Assembly (NCBI RefSeq): GCF_035207705.1
Contig: NZ_CP128187.1
Location: 2,294,001-2,358,000, forward strand
Source of the DNA: Maribacter sp. BPC-D8
Lineage (GTDB): Bacteria; Bacteroidota; Bacteroidia; Flavobacteriales; Flavobacteriaceae
Length of the DNA: 64,000 nt
Direction of reading: 5' to 3'
Made by a program: the position numbers and the translations under genes. The notes beneath the pieces are model-generated. The model did not search any database. It had not been told where the DNA came from and was given only the letters and a program-made list of their open reading frames with translations. Within the stretch, counting starts at the first letter, position 1. Every line of letters starts with the position of its first letter. This document shows positions 9,628 through 18,700 of the stretch, one piece after another.

Positions 9628-9723
9628 CAGGTAGTATTAGAATTATATTGTTTTCATTTTATCCACACATGGTACTATTTTACCATCTTAAACATACAAA
9701 TACAATATATAGCGCTAAATTAG

Positions 9724-10575
9724 ATGCACATGAAGGTCTTTCCGTTTAAAATACCAAAACCAATCGATGAGCATTTAATTGTTCAAATAGATAAAGAACC
9801 TGTTTTTTACAACCGCTTACATCAACATGAAGAAATTCAAATAAGTTATATTATAAACGGTAACGGTAAATTGTTGGTGGGTGATAGTATACACCCTTTT
9901 TCAGCCGGAGATATATTTGTAATTGGTAGTAATCTACCTCACGTTTTTAAAAGTATTGCAAATAATGAAGATGCCCATATGCTAACCGTTTTCTTTACCG
10001 ATTGCACCTTTGGCCCTCACTTCTTTCAACTACCTTATTTTAAAGATTTACAATCTTTCTTTACAAATGCCGATTCTGGCTTTAAAGTAATGTCAAACAA
10101 AAAGCAACTAACACAGCAAATCTTAGCATTACAATCTCTACAAAAACTACAACGCTTCACATCGTTTCTAGAGTTATTAGAACAATTGAGCAAAGCAGCA
10201 ACAGAGCCTTTAAGTAAATTTATTTATGCTAAAACCCTAAGTTCTAATGAGGGTGAGCGCTTGCAGGAAATATTTGATTTTGTCTTTAAAAATTTTCAGC
10301 AACCTATTTTGTTAGATGACATTTCTAAAATGGCTTATATGACGCCAAATGCCTTTTGCCGCTTTTTCAAACAACGTACCAATAAAACATTTTTCCAATT
10401 TTTAATAGAGCTTCGTGTAGAACATGCTTGTCAGTTATTAAATTCTAAAAAAGAACTTAATATTAATATGATATCTGACCTATCTGGTTTCAACTCCATT
10501 TCTAATTTTAATAAGAAATTTAAAAAGATAAAAGGCTTAACGCCAACCCAGTATCAAAAATCGCTGGCATTATAA
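9724..10575 (+). CDS. AraC-family regulator with cupin sensor, likely of hydroxyproline genes
   Basis: A 283-residue protein with an N-terminal cupin domain (about 15-95, including HQHEEIQISYIINGNG and the G-D-I-F-V-I-G strand, with the AraC-type LPH turn) and a C-terminal double helix-turn-helix of the AraC/XylS type (about 180-280, ending LSGFNSISNFNKKFKK and GLTPTQYQ). It is divergent from the hydroxyproline operon with 127 nt between the starts, the usual arrangement for a dedicated activator. The inducer is presumably hydroxyproline or a catabolite; that is inference. ATGs at codons 1 and 3 are both usable. Confidence 0.9.
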   Translation: MHMKVFPFKIPKPIDEHLIVQIDKEPVFYNRLHQHEEIQISYIINGNGKLLVGDSIHPFSAGDIFVIGSNLPHVFKSIANNEDAHMLTVFFTDCTFGPHFFQLPYFKDLQSFFTNADSGFKVMSNKKQLTQQILALQSLQKLQRFTSFLELLEQLSKAATEPLSKFIYAKTLSSNEGERLQEIFDFVFKNFQQPILLDDISKMAYMTPNAFCRFFKQRTNKTFFQFLIELRVEHACQLLNSKKELNINMISDLSGFNSISNFNKKFKKIKGLTPTQYQKSLAL

Positions 10576-10629
10576 AAAAGTTACCTTATTTATTATCATC
10601 AATATATTTTAAATTGAATGAGAGGTTTC

Positions 10630-10637
10630 TATATTTG
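10630..10637 (+). promoter_or_regulatory. -7 promoter box of tRNA-Leu
   Basis: TATATTTG is an exact TAnnTTTG match, 22 nt before the first base of the tRNA. A TTG at 10614-10616 is only 13 nt upstream, shorter than the usual -33/-7 spacing. Confidence 0.5.
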
Positions 10638-10659
10638 CGCTCGAATATACTTCAAGTAT

Positions 10660-10743
10660 GCCCACGTGGTGAAATTGGTAGACATGCTACCTTGAGGGGG
10701 TAGTGTTCGTAAGGACGTGCTGGTTCGAATCCAGTCGTGGGCA
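10660..10743 (+). tRNA. tRNA-Leu (anticodon GAG)
   Basis: An 84-nt class II tRNA. The 7-bp acceptor GCCCACG pairs with CGTGGGC (10736-10742), with discriminator A. The anticodon stem CTACC/GGTAG encloses the loop TTGAGGG, giving anticodon GAG for CUC/CUU leucine. There is a long variable arm (GTTCGTAAGGAC region) and a T arm CTGG-TTCGAAT-CCAG. CCA is not encoded. A strong hairpin follows immediately. Confidence 0.97.
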
Positions 10744-10744
10744 C

Positions 10745-10772
10745 AAAAGGTTAGATTTAGGTCTAACCTTTT
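10745..10772 (+). terminator. Intrinsic terminator after tRNA-Leu, probably bidirectional
   Basis: AAAAGGTTAGA (10745-10755) pairs with TCTAACCTTTT (10762-10772) around a 6-nt loop, followed by TATTTTT. The A-rich left arm gives a T-run on the other strand, so it may also stop the LRR operon ending at 10809. Confidence 0.8.
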
Positions 10773-10808
10773 ATTTTTGGCTGAACTTACTTATTCAAAA
10801 TCTTTTCT

Positions 10809-13364
10809 CTATCTACCATAAAGACCAGATGCACCTTTTAATTCATTAGAAATAGGATTATTTCTAATCTTCCAATATAATCTTGAATAATCTTTTTCTC
10901 TTTTAATAAAAAAATCAGGATGCATTTTTTCTATCTCATTGTTACTTAAATCTGCATTATCAATACGAATTTTAGCAAATGATTCTCTTAATTCTTTTAT
11001 CACGTTACCTTGTATCCAAAATTTGGTGAAATATGATCGTTTAACAACACTATCTGGTATATCGCCAATTTGATTATTACTTGCAAAAAATTCATTAACT
11101 CTCGTATTAGAAAATACAGAAGAGTGAAGTTCTTTAATCTTGTTTTTAGAAATATCAATAGATCCCAGTTGTGAAAAACTAATAGTACCAAGACTAAATT
11201 CTGTAATTTGATTAGAAGCTAGATTTAACTTTTGTAATGACACACTAGTTATACTCATTTTTTCAAACTCTTTTATATCAAATGATGCTATTTTATTAGA
11301 CCTCAATAAGAGTACTTCAAGTTTATGCTTAAAGAAATTATAATCAATCTCTTTAATTAAGTTGTTTGAATAATCTATTAGTTTCAAGTACGGTAAACCA
11401 AGTAACCCGGCATCCATCTTATTTAATTTATTTTGTTTGATATGAAGTTCAGAAAGTTGGTTCAATTCTTCTAATTCTTTTGGCAGTTGAGCTATTTTAT
11501 TACTGCTCAAATTCAAATATTTCAGATTTTTTAAAGATGACAACCAGCTAAAATCAACAAGCTTACAACCTGCAACGTTCAATTTTTTTAGATTATCGAG
11601 TTTCTTTAATTCAGAAACATCTTCAAACTCATTTTGCTCAGCCTCAAATGATTCTAAATGAATTAACTCACCCACCGACTTCGGTATGCTCAAATGCGAA
11701 CCGTTCAACACCAAATGTTTTAATGCTCCCATCTCCTTTAAATGTGGAATAGCAGTATTAAGATTTAAATTAGGACATGAATAAAAACGAAGTGTTTGAA
11801 TGTGATTAAAATATTTAATCTCTTCTGGTATTACTTTAATAGTATTGTTCTTGACCTCGAACACATTAGGTAAAACATCTTTTATATTTCGATTTGAAGT
11901 GGCTATAACATGATGCATAAACCTAAAAACAAACTCATTTATTTCTGGGTGATTTAATAAGCGAGTTAATTTTTGTTGTGTACTTCCTGATTTTCGTAAG
12001 CTTCCAGATACACCTACTTTAGCATGTTGAACAAAAAGTTGTGACCCATATTTTTCATACAATTGTGTTGCCTTTTTAGCAATCTTCTTATCAGGGTGTG
12101 TTGTCATTATTGCAGCAAGCAATGACTGTATGGTTTCATTGGCTCCACCGCCTTCAATAATTTCAAATGCGACTTTATAATTCTCATCTAAATTACTCGA
12201 CAAGAGTTTCAATAACTGATCATTAAGACCTGAATTAGTATCTTGTAACAACCACGGATCTTCAAGTTTTACAATTAAATCTTGCAAGTGATCTTTAAAA
12301 ACAACATTCTTGTTATTAACAATAAGTTTTTCAAAATCATCATATTCAGTTTCACTACCGACAACAAATATTAAATTTCCATTATCACCTTCTTCTGCCA
12401 AATAAAAACAAGTATCATCAAGTAACTCACCCCATTTCTTTTTGGTGAAACCTTTTACTTTTGTAAGTAATACAATGCCTGTTTTATCATTACTATTTAA
12501 TGCATCAGCTAACTTATCTGACAGTTTATCTTTAAGCTCAAGAAAATTCTTTTTGTAAAAACAAAATAGCACTTCTTTAGTTTGATCAGAAAGCTCTGAA
12601 TTGATATACTTATTTCTAAAGGAAGTCACTAAGTCGTTTAGCTTGTTATTTTCTTTAAATTCAACATGCTTAGTCAAGCAAAGGCATGATGGAGTTTTAT
12701 CCTCAGAAAAATAACTTCTAAAATTTAAAATATTTAAAAAATCAAGCTCAATAAAATTAGGCTGAATATCTTCAGTGTTTAGATTAAAGTCGATATTCAA
12801 ACTTTCTAGCCAAGGCATTTCCTTTACTACGCTGATCAACCCATCCATATCCTTTTTTTTCTCAAGTCCATAACCAAGACCAAGATGCTTAAGTGTCTTT
12901 AATTTGGATATGACACTCGGAAACTTTTTCCCTCTATAACTACCCAGTTTAAAATATACTAAGTTTGGTAAATGCTGAATTTTAGCAATCTCCTTGTCTA
13001 AATTAATTTGGTTATTTCTATCTATGGAAATTGATTCCAACAAATTCAATTCACTTAAATCTGGCAATGACTTGTATTTACCACCTGAAAAAGATATTCT
13101 TTTTAATTTTTTCAAGACTGTAATAGAAGTTGGAATTTCTATCAAGTCAAAAGCATTTATTTCTAATGAAGTTGCACCTGCATATTGTTCAAAAAAATCA
13201 TTAGGTAAAACCGACAGCTTTTTTTTATAATCTCTAATTTGAAGATGTGTTTCCTTATAAAATACAAATTCAGAATAATCTACTGTTTCTTCTGCATGCT
13301 CGGCATCAGTTTCTTTTAATTCTGTTTCGGTTTTCCCTGGTGTATTAAAGATTTTTTTAAACAT
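10809..13364 (-). CDS. Large leucine-rich-repeat protein with BRCT-like and EGGGAN central module
   Basis: An 851-residue cytosolic protein without a signal peptide. N-terminal LRRs span about 50-215. A central alpha/beta segment (about 290-365, KTGIVLLTKVKGFTKKKW onward) resembles a BRCT-like fold and is followed by the KDHLQDLIVKLEDPWLLQD stretch and a helical segment with the motif EIIEGGGANET (about 400-410). C-terminal LRRs span about 510-830. The 1257-residue protein at 15733-19506 has the same layout and the same DHLxD and IIEGGGAN motifs, so the two are paralogues in one operon. This is the last gene, 6 nt after the MoxR-like ATPase. LRR proteins usually bind other proteins; no enzymatic motif is evident. 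The function is unknown, with a recognition role in a MoxR-VWA system the best inference. Confidence 0.8.
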   Translation of the reverse strand: MFKKIFNTPGKTETELKETDAEHAEETVDYSEFVFYKETHLQIRDYKKKLSVLPNDFFEQYAGATSLEINAFDLIEIPTSITVLKKLKRISFSGGKYKSLPDLSELNLLESISIDRNNQINLDKEIAKIQHLPNLVYFKLGSYRGKKFPSVISKLKTLKHLGLGYGLEKKKDMDGLISVVKEMPWLESLNIDFNLNTEDIQPNFIELDFLNILNFRSYFSEDKTPSCLCLTKHVEFKENNKLNDLVTSFRNKYINSELSDQTKEVLFCFYKKNFLELKDKLSDKLADALNSNDKTGIVLLTKVKGFTKKKWGELLDDTCFYLAEEGDNGNLIFVVGSETEYDDFEKLIVNNKNVVFKDHLQDLIVKLEDPWLLQDTNSGLNDQLLKLLSSNLDENYKVAFEIIEGGGANETIQSLLAAIMTTHPDKKIAKKATQLYEKYGSQLFVQHAKVGVSGSLRKSGSTQQKLTRLLNHPEINEFVFRFMHHVIATSNRNIKDVLPNVFEVKNNTIKVIPEEIKYFNHIQTLRFYSCPNLNLNTAIPHLKEMGALKHLVLNGSHLSIPKSVGELIHLESFEAEQNEFEDVSELKKLDNLKKLNVAGCKLVDFSWLSSLKNLKYLNLSSNKIAQLPKELEELNQLSELHIKQNKLNKMDAGLLGLPYLKLIDYSNNLIKEIDYNFFKHKLEVLLLRSNKIASFDIKEFEKMSITSVSLQKLNLASNQITEFSLGTISFSQLGSIDISKNKIKELHSSVFSNTRVNEFFASNNQIGDIPDSVVKRSYFTKFWIQGNVIKELRESFAKIRIDNADLSNNEIEKMHPDFFIKREKDYSRLYWKIRNNPISNELKGASGLYGR

Positions 13365-13370
13365 AGCATT

Positions 13371-14492
13371 TTACATTTTTGTTAGAATAAGTTTACCAAT
13401 TTCAGGAATAGCGTAAAGTCTTTTTAAATCTTTTCTATCTGAGTTCACTAAGTCTTGAGCCATTGCCAAACGTAAGTCGTTAGGTATAAATGGTAACATT
13501 ATAAATTTATGCAGGTTATCGAACTGTTTATTACTTAGCTCACCTTTATTATAAAGTAGATTATTAGTTAAGCGGGTAAGAATTACTGATAATATATCCA
13601 TTCGTTTTGTTTTGCCGTCTATCAACACTTTTAGTCTTCCACTTATCATTTTAAAATCGGGAGTATTAAGTATTTCTTCAGGAGCGATGAGCTTATCCAA
13701 ATCCATATTAATAAAATTAATGAATGCCACCGAAGTTTCTTGATCCAGACAGCCATCGGCAATAATTTTAACAAGGTCAAGAGATTTTTTCAAATCAGTG
13801 ATTGTACTTATTGATTGAAAAAACTGAACTAATGAACGTGGGGTTGTTCTTTGACCGGTAACAATTTCTGGATAATTTAAAACAAAAGCGATACCCCTTG
13901 GATCTATTTCTTTTTTCTCTGCCCATCGCGCCCATGTTTTTACATCAAACTCCATTGAAATATGGACCATTCTTGTTAGCATGGCATCATCCATTGTGGT
14001 AACAGAATAATCACCACCATCAGGGTTTGCAGTCGAAATTATCATCCAATCTTTAGGTAATGTCCAACTCACTAGTTCATAGTTCTGAAGTAGTTGCATA
14101 ATACCTCTTAAAATTCGATCATCAGCTCTATTAATATCGTCAATTAGCAAAATACCTGGTCCCTCTTTGGTAGGTACCCAATCGGGTGCTACAAAATGGG
14201 TACTGTTTTTGTCATTGATATTTTTAATTTGTGGCATTCCTACTAGGTCGCCCATTTCTTCGAATTGCGCAGGTGCTATATAAATAAATTCAAACCCATT
14301 CTCATTGGCAAATTCTCTAACCAACTCAGTTTTTCCAATTCCATGCATTCCCCAAATGCAAGCTGGTGTGGGTCGGTTCTCACTTTCTTGGTTAAAGCTA
14401 CTTGTTACTAAATGTTTTAAAAAAACTCTTACAAGGTCTGCATTTACAGTAGCGCCATAGGTTATGTAATTAAATTGCTTATTTTTTTCCAT
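13371..14492 (-). CDS. MoxR-like AAA+ ATPase of the LRR-VWA operon
   Basis: A 373-residue AAA+ ATPase. Walker A is GMHGIGKTE (48-56), Walker B is ILLIDDINR (114-122, with Asp-Asp in place of Asp-Glu) and sensor 1 is STANPDGGDY (153-162). The helix-2 insertion typical of the MoxR group is suggested by QFEEMGDLVGMPQI after Walker A. MoxR-type ATPases act as unfoldases or chaperones with VWA-domain partners, and here the VWA-like gene lies 12 nt upstream. The flanking LRR proteins are the likely clients or sensors. It differs clearly from the housekeeping MoxR at 31442-32395 in both sequence and context. Confidence 0.9.
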   Translation of the reverse strand: MEKNKQFNYITYGATVNADLVRVFLKHLVTSSFNQESENRPTPACIWGMHGIGKTELVREFANENGFEFIYIAPAQFEEMGDLVGMPQIKNINDKNSTHFVAPDWVPTKEGPGILLIDDINRADDRILRGIMQLLQNYELVSWTLPKDWMIISTANPDGGDYSVTTMDDAMLTRMVHISMEFDVKTWARWAEKKEIDPRGIAFVLNYPEIVTGQRTTPRSLVQFFQSISTITDLKKSLDLVKIIADGCLDQETSVAFINFINMDLDKLIAPEEILNTPDFKMISGRLKVLIDGKTKRMDILSVILTRLTNNLLYNKGELSNKQFDNLHKFIMLPFIPNDLRLAMAQDLVNSDRKDLKRLYAIPEIGKLILTKM

Positions 14493-14504
14493 ATTAACTT
14501 ATGC

Positions 14505-15728
14505 TTATAATTTTGCCTTACGGCCTGGTAAATGTTTAAAATCGTTACTATCTACTTCAATGCCATTTTTACTTATAACCCACAATAACGGAAAGCGTGC
14601 ATGTGTTTTTGGTCTTGGTGCAAATCCATCAGTAAAATATATTAACCCATCTGGTTTAAAATTGCTGTTTCCGTATTCTAGAGGAGCATTAAAATCAGTA
14701 CCGCCGCCGCCCGTTACAAAAGTAGGAGTAACACCTTTATAGGCATAAGACCGCTTTATAACAACATCGCATTCAACAACTTCTATTTCTGCACCTTGTC
14801 TCCAAATATGATATACTTCACTAAAGAAATCAGATAACTCTGCTTTATTAATACTGCCTGAAGTATCAATTGCAATTAATAATTTTCTAAGTTTTTTTAT
14901 TTTAATACCTGGTACCGTTCCAAACCTTTTTGATGGTCTTTTTAACGTTGTTTTAATTTTGGTTTTACAACTGCTTTCTGAAAATAGTTTGACAACCCTT
15001 CTCCAATCAACTAAGGGTACTGGTTTAATGAGTATTTTTTCGATCCACAGACGTAATCCTGCTGGTAAGTTTCCAAAAACTTTAATAGAAGTTTTATTGT
15101 TCGCAATATTAATGAGGTTGTCTATTTGGGCTTCTGTTAAGGTTTTATCTATATTATTTTGCGAATAAATTTCAAACCATTTATCATGTCTATTAAGACC
15201 ATGTGATTTTTCTTTTATGCTATTCAAATTTGCTGCTGCTACCGAATCTTTATACTTGCCATTTATATCATTTTTAAGCGCTAACAGCTTATCATAATAA
15301 TAATGAAAGGTTCTATCTTTTTCAAATTCTAATTCTGGAAATGTTTCTAAAAAAAGAGACTCATCTGGCAATTGCTTTCTTTCTATAAATTGATTCACAA
15401 CCAAATCCATAGCAATATTTAAAAGGTGCTTATTATAGCTTTTAGGATTAACCAAAGTATGTTTAAAAATGATATGCAGTACCTCGTGCTTAATAACACC
15501 GTACCTATGGTCTTCGTCAGTTAAGAAATTGTCCCAAAATAAAGGATTAATATATAAAGTATGGGCATTATCGGTAATACCGATTGCCATTGTTTGCACA
15601 TCGTTGTCTGAATCAACAACTATTTTATTCATACAACTAAATAAATGAGAATAAAAAGGCTCTTTTAATAATAAGGATATGCTTGTTCTTGTGACTTCTT
15701 CAAGTATTCTTCCAGTATCAACACTCAT
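14505..15728 (-). CDS. HExxH metallopeptidase-like plus VWA-like domain protein (DUF2201 type)
   Basis: A 407-residue protein. The N-terminal putative metallopeptidase-like domain carries HEVLHIIFKH (His81, Glu82, His85), with Asp108 in the following NIAMDLVVNQ helix as a possible third ligand. The C-terminal VWA-like domain has a MIDAS: DTSGS at 288-292, TD at 344-345 in GGGTDF, and Asp367 in YFTDG. This is the metallopeptidase-domain/VWA-like pair often found next to MoxR ATPases. It lies 4 nt after the 1257-residue LRR gene and 12 nt before the MoxR gene. Whether the HExxH site is proteolytic cannot be told from sequence. An active protease would make this a possible effector. Confidence 0.88.
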   Translation of the reverse strand: MSVDTGRILEEVTRTSISLLLKEPFYSHLFSCMNKIVVDSDNDVQTMAIGITDNAHTLYINPLFWDNFLTDEDHRYGVIKHEVLHIIFKHTLVNPKSYNKHLLNIAMDLVVNQFIERKQLPDESLFLETFPELEFEKDRTFHYYYDKLLALKNDINGKYKDSVAAANLNSIKEKSHGLNRHDKWFEIYSQNNIDKTLTEAQIDNLINIANNKTSIKVFGNLPAGLRLWIEKILIKPVPLVDWRRVVKLFSESSCKTKIKTTLKRPSKRFGTVPGIKIKKLRKLLIAIDTSGSINKAELSDFFSEVYHIWRQGAEIEVVECDVVIKRSYAYKGVTPTFVTGGGGTDFNAPLEYGNSNFKPDGLIYFTDGFAPRPKTHARFPLLWVISKNGIEVDSNDFKHLPGRKAKL

Positions 15729-15732
15729 AAAA

Positions 15733-18700
15733 TCATCTATTTTGTTTTTCGTTTACCGCTATTCTAAAGTTGGTCATTTTCTCTTTTTCTTGTTCAGAGC
15801 CATCAACAAATATTCTGGAATTATGAAACGGAATATCACTTTCGTTAGGTATATCAATAGTGTCAGCATCGCTAAGTATACTAATATATTTTGCTTCAGA
15901 TTTAAATATTGAAATAGGTATTTTCGAAATATTTGACTTACTTAACTGTATTTGATCAACCTTTAGTTTTTCGAAGTTATCAGGAATTTTTTCAATAGCA
16001 TTTTCCTGCAGATTTAATTCTCGTATCTCTTTAAAAGAAAAGAATAAGGAAGGAATCTCTTTAAAGTCATTTTGATTTAAGTTAATTCTATTGAGCATTA
16101 CAGATCCTAAATCATGGTTTTTATTTTCATTCGATTGAAATAAAGATCCTAAAAAGCCGTGCTTCTTTTCTTGCTCCACTTTCCCTATCGAAGACAAATG
16201 ATTATTTTGTGCGTTTATAGTTCGACCACTATAAGACACACCTTTAGTACTGAATAAGCTTAATGGTAGACATGTTAATTCATTATTTCTCAATGTAACC
16301 TCTTCAAGCCTCAAACAATATTCAAAAGTATCTGGTAAGTCTTTTAATGAACAATCTGACAAATTAAGGATGCGTAACTTTTTAAGTTCGCTAAAATTAA
16401 TTGTAACATTTTCTAACGGATTCTGATCAACCGATAAAAATTCTAAAGATCCAAATTTTTCAATAAACGAAGGAAGCTCTTTAATTTGATTGTCACTTAA
16501 ATTTAAAAATTCTAATTTATTAAAGGATTCAATAAATGAAATATTGGATAGACCCGTATAGTTTAAATGTAATCGAGTTATATTTTTTAAGCCCTTTAAA
16601 TGGTCCTCATCTTTTATATTTAGCTTGGTAATAGTTAAGTCTTTTAAAGCTGTATTTATTTTGGATAAATCAGGAACACAAATTTCACCAGAAGCTTTCC
16701 AATGACCAATACTAAGTTTTTCTAACGTTGGTATTTCTAAAAACGAAGCGGGAAAACACTCCATTGATTGCTCGATATTTAAAGTATGAAGCGGTAGTTC
16801 ATTTATTTTATTCTTTAAAAAATCTTCACTTAATGGTTCAGAAGGCATTATTCTCAAAGTGTGAATAAAATCACATTCGTTCAACGAATCGGTAATTTGG
16901 TTTTGCGCTACCTTTTCAAGATAAACACGCCCAAACCAATTTAAAAAGTTGTCATTAATTTTTCCTTCTTTATCGGCCTGGTGCCATCTGATCATTTTAA
17001 AGGCTAAAATAAAAGCACAAAGATCAATTTCATCATGATGATATACCTTTTTAAAACCCTCAAGCTCTTTTTTCTTGTAACTATCCTTCCAAGTATTTTT
17101 TATATGGTTTTGTAAATCAGATGAAGCATATTTCTTAAAAAGGTTACGAGACGTTTTTCTTATACCAATATCTGTATGAAATAAATGAATAGCCACTAGG
17201 TAGCTTATAATTAATCTATTAGCACCACCGCCTTCAATTATAGAGAGTATTAAAGATAATTTATCTTCATCTTTGGCTTTCAATAATCGAGTGATCTGTT
17301 GTATAAGTTCTGTACTGCTTTCTTCTAATAAATAGGGCGTATCTTCTTCAATCAACTGATCTTTTAAATGGTCTTCAAGAAAAAAGTTAAATCCTTTATT
17401 AAATAACTTTTCAATATCTTTCATATTAACTTTAGGGTTAACAAGAACATACGAAACACCTTCAGGTTTTGTTTTAATTTTAAACCCTTTTTGGTGAAGT
17501 ATATCTTTAAGCTCCTTAAGTGTTCCCATACTTGGTTTACCAGATATATACACTTCAGCACCTTCTACAAAACCAACTTGAAAAGGATTTTTTAGTATTT
17601 TAAAAAGGGGTTTATAGTAGCCTGATAATAGGGCAAAAGCAATCATTCTTTCTTGCTTAGACTTAATCTGCAGTTTATCAATTGTTACAAGCGCTTCTTC
17701 ATCACTTTTAAGCACCTTAAACAGCCTAGTAAACTTTATCCAACCTTGAGGTAAAATTGCATATTCAAGTGGCAATTGAATGTCTTTGGTATCATAATGA
17801 GAATTTCCTTGTATGTCTATCTTTAATTCTTTTATAAATGACAAATCAACAATCGATGATGGAATAACTTTATCTTGAGTTACAATTTGAACATATTCTA
17901 AGTTTGGAAATTTCTTAAGATTTTCAATATACCAATCTAAAGTTTGAGATTTTTGATAGTTAAATTCTAGCTTTTTAATGGAACCCATTTTAGCCAGTTT
18001 GTTAATTTCCTGATCAATATCTAGGTTAGGGAAAGCTGAAAATCGTATCGTTTCAATATGTTTCAAGTTGTAAAACTCTTCAGGAAAACTAGTCATTTCC
18101 TCATCACGCCAATAAATTTCTTTTAAGTTCAAAAGTTGTGATAGAAGTTTAAAATCTTCATTTGATATTGTACCAACTGTAATTATTTCAAGCTTCTTAA
18201 AAGCTGCTACTTTAAAAAAATTAAGGTCTAAACCATTACCTAGCCAATGCAATTCTTTTAGTTCGGTTAGGTCGTATAATGATTCTGGAATTTGAGTAAG
18301 ATTAGTGTTATTTCTTACAACAAGAGATTCCAATTGTTCAAGCTTACCAATGGTTTGGGGTAGGTCACTTATTCCCGTGCTTAAAACATTCAATGTCTTA
18401 AGTTGTTTTAATTCTCCTATTGTTTCAGAAATATTTTTCAACCCCTTTATATAACTAAATGATAGTGATTCAAGATTTTTAAGTAATCCTAAATTATTAG
18501 GTGAATCTTGAAGAGTTTCCTCATCACTATACAATGATGTTCTATAAAACCTGAATTCTTTAATTTGTGGCCAACTTGCTAAATTGACTATTAATGACTC
18601 AAGATTTAATTCCGGATTATTTTGATATTTTATCTCTTTTAAATTTTTCAGTTTCTTCAAAGAATCAGGAAGTACAACAAGGTTGTTTTCTTCCAAATCT

